From Oscillospiraceae bacterium (GTDB taxonomy: Bacteria; Bacillota; Clostridia; Oscillospirales; Ruminococcaceae), in assembly GCA_017440425.1 (NCBI GenBank), contig JAFSHJ010000076.1, positions 1 through 20,411 of the forward strand: DNA of 20,411 nt, read 5' to 3'. This document shows, in pieces, positions 15,115-20,411 of the stretch. The notes beneath the pieces were generated by a model, which saw only the letters and a list, made by a program, of their open reading frames with translations, made no database searches and was not told the origin of the DNA. How positions within the stretch are numbered: the stretch's first letter is position 1; each line of letters begins with the position of its first letter. The position numbers were made by a program, and so were the translations under genes.

Positions 15115-15119
15115 AGGAG
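15115..15119 (+). promoter_or_regulatory. Ribosome-binding site that sets the aspA start
   Basis: AGGAG lies 10 nt before ATG 15130. In-frame TTG codons at 15106 and 15121 lie upstream of or too close to it and are rejected. Confidence 0.75.
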
Positions 15120-15129
15120 ATTGAAAAGT

Positions 15130-16584
15130 ATGAAATACGTAATCACTTCCATAGAAGACCAGTCTGTTACCACACGTCTTGAGGCAGACTCCATCGGCGA
15201 AAAACTTGTTCCCGCAGAAGCTTTTTACGGCGTACAGTCCCTGCGCGCTCTGGAAAACTTCCCCATCACCGATACCCGACTCAGACCCGAAATGATCACC
15301 GCTCTCGCCATTGTTAAAAAGGCTTGCGCAATTGCAAACCTTGAGGCAGGCGCTCTTGATGAGAAAACCGCCAACGCCATTGTTGCAGCTTGCGACGAGA
15401 TCATTGCAGGCAAATATCACGAAGAGTTCATCGTTGACCCCATTCAGGGCGGCGCCGGCACATCCATGAACATGAACGCCAACGAGGTTATCGCTAACGT
15501 AGCTATCCACCTCATGGGCGGCACAAAGGGTGATTACTCTGTTGTTCATCCCAACGATCACGTAAACTTCGGTCAGTCCACCAACGATATCATCCCCTCC
15601 GCAGGTAAGCTCACAGCTCTCATGCTGCTCCCCCACCTCGAGCAGAGCCTTGAGACTCTCATCGAGTCCTTCAACAAAAAGGCTGTAGAGTTTGACGGCA
15701 TCATCAAGATGGGCCGTACACAGCTTCAGGATGCTGTTCCCGTTCGTCTCGGTCAGGAATTCAAGGCATACGCAACCGCAACCGCTCGCGGTCTCAGACG
15801 TATCCGTGCCCTCAAGGAAGAGCTCTACACCCTGAACATGGGCGCTACCGCTATCGGCACCGGCCTTAACGCAGACAAGGTTTACTTCGACACAGTTACC
15901 ACCAAGATCTCCGAACTCACAGGCATCCCCTTCGTTCAGGCAAACGACCTCATCGATGCCACACAGAATATCGACAGCTTCTCCGCTGTTTCCGGCGCTA
16001 TCAAGGATTGCGCACTTGCACTCTCCAAAATCTCTAACGACCTCCGTCTTATGTCCTCCGGTCCCAGAACAGGTCTCGGCGAGATCAACCTCCCCGCAAA
16101 GCAGAATGGTTCCTCCATCATGCCCGGTAAGGTCAACCCGGTTATCCCCGAAGTTGTCAGCCAGGTTGCATTCCGCATTGCAGGTAACGACATGACCATC
16201 TCCATGGCAGTTGAAGCAGGTCAGCTGGAGCTCAACGCATTTGAGCCGGTTGCATTCGATGCTCTCTTCCAGTCCATCATCATCCTTGACCGTGCTGTTC
16301 AGACCCTCACCGTTAACTGCGTTGACGGCATCACCGCTAACGAGGACCGCTGCCGCGAGCTCCTCGATAACAGCGTTGGTATGGTTACCGCTCTCTGCCC
16401 CCACATCGGTTACGCTCAGGCTGCAAAGCTTGCAAAAGAAGCTCTTGCAACACGCGTTCCCATCCGCAAGCTCATCATCGAGAGAAACATTCTCACCGAA
16501 GAAGAATGCGCAACCATCCTCGATCCGTTCAGCATGACCAAACCCGGCATCTCCGGCGAAGATCTGCTTGAAAAACAAGAATAA
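15130..16584 (+). CDS. aspA: Aspartate ammonia-lyase (aspartase)
   Basis: A 484-residue cytoplasmic enzyme that reversibly deaminates L-aspartate to fumarate and ammonia, acting as a tetramer. The superfamily signature loop GSSIMPGKVNPV (327-338) carries the catalytic serine. Aspartase rather than fumarase is indicated by AGTSMNMNANEVIAN (about 109-123) and by TGLGEINLPAKQ just before the signature. The length is typical (about 470-480). The ATG is chosen by AGGAG upstream. The gene is monocistronic, with its own promoter and a strong terminator. Its codon choice differs from its neighbours: more CGT, GCT, GGT and GTT, and almost no TTA, CTA or TCA. This suggests selection for high expression, as expected if aspartate is a fermentation substrate or fumarate source. 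The product assignment is secure. Confidence 0.94.
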   Translation: MKYVITSIEDQSVTTRLEADSIGEKLVPAEAFYGVQSLRALENFPITDTRLRPEMITALAIVKKACAIANLEAGALDEKTANAIVAACDEIIAGKYHEEFIVDPIQGGAGTSMNMNANEVIANVAIHLMGGTKGDYSVVHPNDHVNFGQSTNDIIPSAGKLTALMLLPHLEQSLETLIESFNKKAVEFDGIIKMGRTQLQDAVPVRLGQEFKAYATATARGLRRIRALKEELYTLNMGATAIGTGLNADKVYFDTVTTKISELTGIPFVQANDLIDATQNIDSFSAVSGAIKDCALALSKISNDLRLMSSGPRTGLGEINLPAKQNGSSIMPGKVNPVIPEVVSQVAFRIAGNDMTISMAVEAGQLELNAFEPVAFDALFQSIIILDRAVQTLTVNCVDGITANEDRCRELLDNSVGMVTALCPHIGYAQAAKLAKEALATRVPIRKLIIERNILTEEECATILDPFSMTKPGISGEDLLEKQE

Positions 16585-16594
16585 CAGCATACAT

Positions 16595-16627
16595 AAAAGC
16601 TCCGTACCGATGGTACGGAGCTTTTTT
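16595..16627. terminator. Strong bidirectional terminator between aspA and the XRE gene
   Basis: A perfect 14-bp stem (16595-16608 with 16612-16625) has a 3-nt loop (GAT). T6 follows on the plus strand and T4 on the minus strand. It serves convergent aspA and the DUF2975/XRE operon. Confidence 0.92.
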
Positions 16628-16634
16628 ACTGTAA

Positions 16635-16850
16635 TTATTCTGTATCATCCCGTTTATATTCCAGGATGTCTCCCGGCTGGCAATCCAGCACCTCGCAGAT
16701 GGCTTCCAGCGTTGAAAAGCGTATGGCGCTGACGTGTCCGTTTTTCAGCTTGGAGAGGTTGACGTTGGCAACACCAACCTTTTCCGAGAGCTCGTTCAGC
16801 GATATCTTTCTGTCTGCCATTACCCTGTCCAGTCTCAAAATGATAGCCAT
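16635..16850 (-). CDS. Small XRE/Cro-family regulator (YozG-like)
   Basis: A 71-residue protein that is essentially one helix-turn-helix domain (about residues 5-63). Its helices 2-3 read ISLNELSEKVGVANVNLSKLK, with the SKLK-x-G turn typical of YozG-like XRE proteins, ending in LDCQPGDILEY. It follows the DUF2975 gene with a strong AAGGAGG ribosome site that overlaps that gene's stop codon, so translation is probably coupled. DUF2975 plus a YozG-like regulator is a recurrent Firmicutes pair. The paired operators at 17490-17506 and 17547-17563 are the likely binding sites for autoregulation (inference). The stop codon lies 8 nt from the shared terminator. Confidence 0.9.
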   Translation of the reverse strand: MAIILRLDRVMADRKISLNELSEKVGVANVNLSKLKNGHVSAIRFSTLEAICEVLDCQPGDILEYKRDDTE

Positions 16851-16860
16851 GGCAACCTCC

Positions 16861-17463
16861 TTAAAGGGTCTCGTCGGATTCGCGCTGCAGCTTCTGTCCG
16901 TAGGAGAAGATATAGGACAAAACCATTATGACGCAGAAGACCAGCACAAAACCGAAGTCCATCGTGTAGGCATATTCAACATTTGCGATCGCGGAAGAGG
17001 AGAATATCTCCTCCATGGGATAGATGTGTGCTGTGACCATACGCTCTGCAATGCCAAGCAGTTCAAGCACAAAGCCGCCTGCAAGCTCTATCCATGCAAC
17101 GGTTCTCAGCTTTTTGGGAGTGCTCTCTTCAAAGGGTCTGCCCTCTTTCATGGGCTTCAGGATATCTCGCAGCAGCTTTATCACATAGGATGCGGCAAAA
17201 AGGAGTCCTCCAACCACTGCGAGGGACACAACTGTGAATATCTGCATGGGCATATCCGCTGTCTGATATTTATCTGCGAGATAGATCTTTACAAAATCCA
17301 GATCGAGTGTGAAGCTGCCCACCTCATACATTTTGTTGCCGAAAATTATAACCAGCACCGCAAACACAAACAGCACGATCGCCACCACACGGAAGATGCC
17401 TCCGCACACCTTTGCAACGGTATCAAAAGTTTTTGCCGAATTGACAAGTTTTTTCTCGTTCAT
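16861..17463 (-). CDS. DUF2975 membrane protein
   Basis: A 200-residue protein with four predicted membrane helices (about residues 22-46, 75-100, 117-140 and 165-188). It has the family-typical loop PMKEGRPFEESTPKKLRTVAW (about 104-125) between helices 2 and 3. DUF2975 proteins have no established function. They are nearly always encoded beside a small YozG-like XRE regulator, as here, which suggests a membrane component that modulates or is controlled by that regulator. The start is ATG with AGGAG 8 nt upstream. The promoter is a near-perfect sigma-A site at 17511-17539 flanked by two operators. The family call is confident; the role is unknown. Confidence 0.85.
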   Translation of the reverse strand: MNEKKLVNSAKTFDTVAKVCGGIFRVVAIVLFVFAVLVIIFGNKMYEVGSFTLDLDFVKIYLADKYQTADMPMQIFTVVSLAVVGGLLFAASYVIKLLRDILKPMKEGRPFEESTPKKLRTVAWIELAGGFVLELLGIAERMVTAHIYPMEEIFSSSAIANVEYAYTMDFGFVLVFCVIMVLSYIFSYGQKLQRESDETL

Positions 17464-17489
17464 ATAACATACTCCTTTGCGTAAATTAT

Positions 17490-17506
17490 TTAACGTTTAT
17501 CGTTAA
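17490..17506. promoter_or_regulatory. Operator 1 at the DUF2975 transcription start
   Basis: TTAACGTTTATCGTTAA: perfect 6-bp inverted arms (TTAACG/CGTTAA) around 5 nt. It covers the predicted start site (about 17504), a typical repressor position. Confidence 0.65.
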
Positions 17507-17510
17507 TCAT

Positions 17511-17539
17511 AGTATAACAGACAAAATAATCTTTGTCAA
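17511..17539 (-). promoter_or_regulatory. Near-consensus sigma-A promoter of the DUF2975-XRE operon
   Basis: On the minus strand, TTGACA (17539-17534) and TATACT (17516-17511) are separated by 17 bases, one mismatch from perfect consensus. Such a strong promoter directly flanked by two operators is the usual design of a repressed operon. Confidence 0.88.
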
Positions 17540-17546
17540 TAGGTTT

Positions 17547-17563
17547 TTAACGATTATCGTAAA
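17547..17563. promoter_or_regulatory. Operator 2 upstream of the DUF2975 promoter
   Basis: TTAACGATTATCGTAAA is a near copy of operator 1 (13 or more of 17 positions shared in one orientation or the other). It sits just upstream of the -35. The centre-to-centre distance is 57 bp. Confidence 0.6.
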
Positions 17564-17597
17564 AATTTTTACTTAATTTGCTACAAAGCAAAAAAAA

Positions 17598-17623
17598 CGC
17601 CGACAGATAAAACTCTGTCGGCG
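17598..17623 (-). terminator. Rho-independent terminator after murD
   Basis: A 9-bp GC-rich stem, CGCCGACAG (17598-17606) with CTGTCGGCG (17615-17623), has an 8-nt loop. On the minus strand it is followed by a run of eight T. It sits 8 nt past the murD stop. Confidence 0.92.
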
Positions 17624-17631
17624 GAATTTTT

Positions 17632-19014
17632 TTAAAGCTGCATGACAATGTTTTTAAAGTGTCTGCCCCGTTCCTCAAAGTTGCGGTAGAGATCGAAGCT
17701 GGCAGATGCGGGAGAAAGTGAGACGATGTCGCCCGCGGAGGTGTTTTCCCTTGCGGCTCTGACCGCCTCCTCCATTGTTGCAACGCGGATTATCTTCAGC
17801 TCATCAGCATTGAAGGCGGGATCGTTTTTGACAGCGGTCTCGATCTTATCTGCCGTGGCACCCATGAGGATAAGCAGCTTGACATATTGGCAAACCACGG
17901 GAGCCATGGGTTCGTAGGGGATCTTTTTGTCGTAGCCGCCTGCGATGATGGCAATTTTTCTGCCGAAGGAGCGCAGTCCGGCAATAACTCTTGTGGGGTT
18001 GCTGGCAATGGAATCGTTATACCATTTCACTCCGTCCAGCTCACGCACAAACTCGATGCGGTGCTCCACGCCGCCAAACTCTCTTGCAACGCTGAGCATA
18101 TCGTCATAGGAGACGATGCCCTCCAAAATCGCCATTGCGGTGAGGTAGTTATCCACGTTGTGGAGTCCGGGGAGACGGATCTCGTCACGGTGGAATATTC
18201 TTGTTTTGTTCACGCCGTCGCAGCTGCAGAGGTAGCCCTCTTCATCCAGCAGAGTGCCTTTTACAAGCTGTCCCGAGGTGGAAAACCATCTCAGCTCGCC
18301 GCGGACAAGCTTTGCCATATCTCTTGTAACAGCGTTATCTGCATTGAGCACTGCTCTGGAAAACGCATTCTGGTGGCTGAGCAAATTCAGCTTTGCACCG
18401 ATATATTCATCCATTGTGCCGTGGACGTCAAGATGGTTGGGTTCCACGTTTTTGACTGCTGCTATGTCGGGAGAGGAACGCATACTCTCAAGCTGGAAGC
18501 TGGAGAGCTCCACAACTGCGTAGTCGTCTTCTTCAATTTTTTCAATTTCGGGCAGAAGCGCCTTGCCGATATTTCCGCCCATCCACACCATTTTGCCTGC
18601 CTTTTTCAGCATCTCCGATGTAACTGCGGTGGTGGTGGTTTTGCCGTCGCTGCCGGTTATTGCAATTATTTTGCAGGGACAAAACTGGAAAAACAGCTCC
18701 ATCTCGCTGGTGACCACCTTGCCCTGCTCTCTTGCGGCTTTGATGGCGGGGTTGTTGTAAAACACACCCGGTGCACGCACAATGATATCCGCATCAATGT
18801 TATCCATATAGCTCTCGCCAAGAATAAGCTCTGCACCGAGTGCTGTAAACTCTGCGGCGATCTCACCGATGTCGCTGCGTTTATCTCTCACCTGTGTTTT
18901 TATGCCCTGCTTTGCAAACAGCTTTATGCAATCGTTGTTGCTGACACCAACACCGATAAAAGCAACTGTCTTTCCCGATTTTTTCAGCATTTCAAAAAAG
19001 CGCTGTATCTTCAA
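17632..19014 (-). CDS. murD: UDP-N-acetylmuramoyl-L-alanine--D-glutamate ligase
   Basis: A 460-residue cytoplasmic Mur ligase that adds D-glutamate to UDP-MurNAc-L-Ala, using ATP, in peptidoglycan precursor synthesis. The N-terminal domain (1-100) has the GVGVSNND nucleotide-sugar site. The central domain carries the ATP loop ITGSDGKTTTT (119-129), the acidic ELSSFQLE (169-176), NHLDVHG (193-199) and K208, the probable carbamylated lysine. The C-terminal domain has YNDSIASNPTR, the clostridial form of the MurD NDSKATN motif, and GGYDKK. The start is TTG, supported by GGAGG 7 nt upstream; no closer ATG has a ribosome site. It lies downstream of aspartate kinase across a hairpin and may have its own promoter at 19043-19073. 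Usually murD sits in the dcw cluster, so this isolated location is a mild oddity. Confidence 0.94.
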   Translation of the reverse strand: MKIQRFFEMLKKSGKTVAFIGVGVSNNDCIKLFAKQGIKTQVRDKRSDIGEIAAEFTALGAELILGESYMDNIDADIIVRAPGVFYNNPAIKAAREQGKVVTSEMELFFQFCPCKIIAITGSDGKTTTTAVTSEMLKKAGKMVWMGGNIGKALLPEIEKIEEDDYAVVELSSFQLESMRSSPDIAAVKNVEPNHLDVHGTMDEYIGAKLNLLSHQNAFSRAVLNADNAVTRDMAKLVRGELRWFSTSGQLVKGTLLDEEGYLCSCDGVNKTRIFHRDEIRLPGLHNVDNYLTAMAILEGIVSYDDMLSVAREFGGVEHRIEFVRELDGVKWYNDSIASNPTRVIAGLRSFGRKIAIIAGGYDKKIPYEPMAPVVCQYVKLLILMGATADKIETAVKNDPAFNADELKIIRVATMEEAVRAARENTSAGDIVSLSPASASFDLYRNFEERGRHFKNIVMQL

Positions 19015-19042
19015 AATGACACCTCCGCATCCTCTTCTTCAA

Positions 19043-19073
19043 ATTATACACATTATCTGCCGCTGATATGCAA
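19043..19073 (-). promoter_or_regulatory. Possible murD promoter
   Basis: On the minus strand, TATAAT (19048-19043) is a perfect -10. The best -35 is TTGCAT (19073-19068), with a long 19-base spacer. It is plausible but not optimal. Confidence 0.4.
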
Positions 19074-19074
19074 T

Positions 19075-19107
19075 AAGGCTCCGAACAAAATTATCGGTCG
19101 GAGCCTT
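19075..19107 (-). terminator. Hairpin after aspartate kinase, weak U-tract
   Basis: A perfect 10-bp stem, AAGGCTCCGA (19075-19084) with TCGGAGCCTT (19098-19107), has a 13-nt loop. On the minus strand it is followed only by ATTGC, so termination may be partial and allow read-through into murD. Confidence 0.55.
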
Positions 19108-19115
19108 TCAACTTG

Positions 19116-20411
19116 TTAATTATCAAAAATTTCGTAAATTGCCTTGATGCTCTTTTCGAAGTCCTCTTCTTTAACACCGATGATGATGTTGAGCTCGCTG
19201 GAGCCCTGGTCGATCATCTTGACGTTGACGTCGGCGTGGGCAACTGCTGCAAACACTCTTGCTGCGGTACCTCTTGCCTGGATCATACCGCGACCAACAA
19301 CTGCAATAAGCGCAATTCCGTTCTCAACGTAGATGTGGTCTGCTTCGGTTGCTTTATAGAGTTCATCAACAAGGTTTGTCGCCTTTTCAAGCTCTTTTGT
19401 TTCAACAACAACGCTGAGTGTATCGATTCCGGAGGGCAAATGCTCAAAGGAAACACCGAACTTTTCAAAAACATCCAGCACTTTGCGTCCAAAACCAACC
19501 TCCTGGTTCATCATATCCTTCTCGATAATGACGGTGCTGAAGCCTTTGTGTCCTGCAATACCTGTAATGAGGTTCTGGGGCTCAACGGGAGCGGAGGCAA
19601 CGATCATTGTGCCCGGCTCTTCGGGGATGTTGGTGTTGCGGATGTTGATGGGGATGCCTGCTTTTCTCACGGGGAAGATAGCATCCTCGTGCAGAACTGT
19701 GGCGCCCATATAGGAGAGCTCACGGAGCTCACGGTATGTAATGGTTCTTATCTGCTTGGGGGAATCCACGATGCGGGGATCGGCCATGAGGAATCCGGAT
19801 ACGTCTGTCCAGTTCTCATATACAACAGCATTGGCAGCCTTTGCCACGATGGATCCTGTTACGTCGGAACCGCCGCGGGAGAAGGTTTTGATCTGTCCGT
19901 TTTCGTATGCGCCGTAAAATCCGGGGATAACTGCCTTATCACACTTTGCAAGTGCGGCGCTCATGAGTTCGTCGGTCTTCTTTGCATCGAATACTCCGTT
20001 TTCTTTGAACACAACAACATCTGCGGGATCCACAAAAGTAAAGCCGATATAGCTTGCAAGGATCTTTCCGTTAAGATATTCTCCGCGGCTGGCTGCATAG
20101 TCGCTGCCGTAGCCGGCAAGAAGATTGTTCTTTATTGTGTCAAGCTCCTCTTTAAGCGGAAACTCTATGCCAAGACCCTTTACTATTCCGTCAAAACGGT
20201 CATAAATTTTGTTGTAAACAGCTTCGAATTCTTCTCCGCCCTCTGCTGCAGCCTTGTGCAGAGCATAGAGCATATCCGTTACCTTTTCGTCCTCTTTAAA
20301 GCGCTTGCCGGGGGCAGACGGCACAACATATCTTCTGTTTTCATCTGCTTTGATTATTGCGGCAACCTTCTTAAGGCACTCTGCATCTGCCAGCGAGCTG
20401 CCGCCAAATTT
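19116..20411 (-). CDS. lysC: Aspartate kinase (5' end cut by the window)
   Basis: 431 codons are visible; the reading frame stays open to the right edge, where it starts with KFGGSS, the N-terminal ATP-binding motif. Only a few residues should be missing, so the GTG at 20324 is an internal valine and not a start. The enzyme phosphorylates L-aspartate, the first step toward lysine, diaminopimelate, threonine and methionine. The kinase domain (to about residue 275) has FSRGGSDVTGSIVA and a DPRIV motif. Two ACT domains follow (about 283-431), the second starting near IAVVGRGM. These normally bind lysine or threonine for feedback inhibition, but the effector cannot be told from sequence. The symbol lysC is used generically for a monofunctional kinase. 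It is followed by a hairpin and murD; any promoter or lysine riboswitch would lie outside the window. Confidence 0.93.
   Translation of the reverse strand, partial: KFGGSSLADAECLKKVAAIIKADENRRYVVPSAPGKRFKEDEKVTDMLYALHKAAAEGGEEFEAVYNKIYDRFDGIVKGLGIEFPLKEELDTIKNNLLAGYGSDYAASRGEYLNGKILASYIGFTFVDPADVVVFKENGVFDAKKTDELMSAALAKCDKAVIPGFYGAYENGQIKTFSRGGSDVTGSIVAKAANAVVYENWTDVSGFLMADPRIVDSPKQIRTITYRELRELSYMGATVLHEDAIFPVRKAGIPINIRNTNIPEEPGTMIVASAPVEPQNLITGIAGHKGFSTVIIEKDMMNQEVGFGRKVLDVFEKFGVSFEHLPSGIDTLSVVVETKELEKATNLVDELYKATEADHIYVENGIALIAVVGRGMIQARGTAARVFAAVAHADVNVKMIDQGSSELNIIIGVKEEDFEKSIKAIYEIFDN

Noticed and set aside
15103..16590. 495-codon open frame antisense to the whole of aspA
   Set aside because: It exists because aspA avoids TTA, CTA and TCA codons. 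Its translation is Cys/Val/Gly-rich nonsense with no ribosome site or domain.

Overview
The window looks like ordinary chromosomal DNA of a Gram-positive anaerobe, most likely class Clostridia (Oscillospiraceae-like). The pointers are strong AGGAG/GGAGG ribosome sites, several TTGACA-17-TATAAT-type promoters, U-tailed hairpin terminators, a DUF2975/XRE pair, a clostridial-style aspartase and MurD, and large Ser/Glu-rich cell-wall proteins. No rRNA, tRNA, CRISPR array, insertion sequence or phage gene was seen. The taxonomy is inferred from gene style, not from a marker gene.

Layout. 1-2030: a DMT (EamA) transporter diverges from a LysR regulator; a palindrome in the shared promoter region sits where a LysR protein would control both. 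2049-3212: an uncharacterised beta-propeller protein, convergent with lysR across a hairpin terminator. 3550-8664: two co-directional cell-envelope genes. The first is a lipoprotein with a GHL10 (DigH/YddW-type) glycosidase domain. The second is a 1134-residue protein with a degenerate second GHL10-like domain, Ig/AMIN-like regions, a complete zinc amidase (Amidase_3) and a Big_2 domain. Together they look like a peptidoglycan-remodelling pair: the amidase strips stem peptides and the GHL10 enzyme would cut the denuded glycan. Two terminators follow.

8778-12432 (minus): an operon of S-adenosylhomocysteine hydrolase (short type), thiamine pyrophosphokinase and an ABC exporter, read from one sigma-A promoter. 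12600-14746 (minus): a SulP anion transporter with STAS domain, closely followed by a NimA-like flavin-binding protein. 15130-16584 (plus): aspartate ammonia-lyase, with its own promoter and terminator and a codon choice that suggests high expression. 16635-17463 (minus): a DUF2975 membrane protein and its small XRE regulator, with two near-identical operators flanking the promoter. 17632-20411 (minus): murD, preceded by aspartate kinase, which runs off the right edge.

Metabolic themes: aspartate is split between catabolism (aspartase) and the lysine/DAP pathway (aspartate kinase). DAP and MurD products feed peptidoglycan, which the two large surface proteins are predicted to trim.

The strongest candidate for something undescribed is the GHL10 plus GHL10-pseudoenzyme/amidase pair. 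The neatest regulatory signals are the lysR/eamA palindrome and the paired DUF2975 operators.
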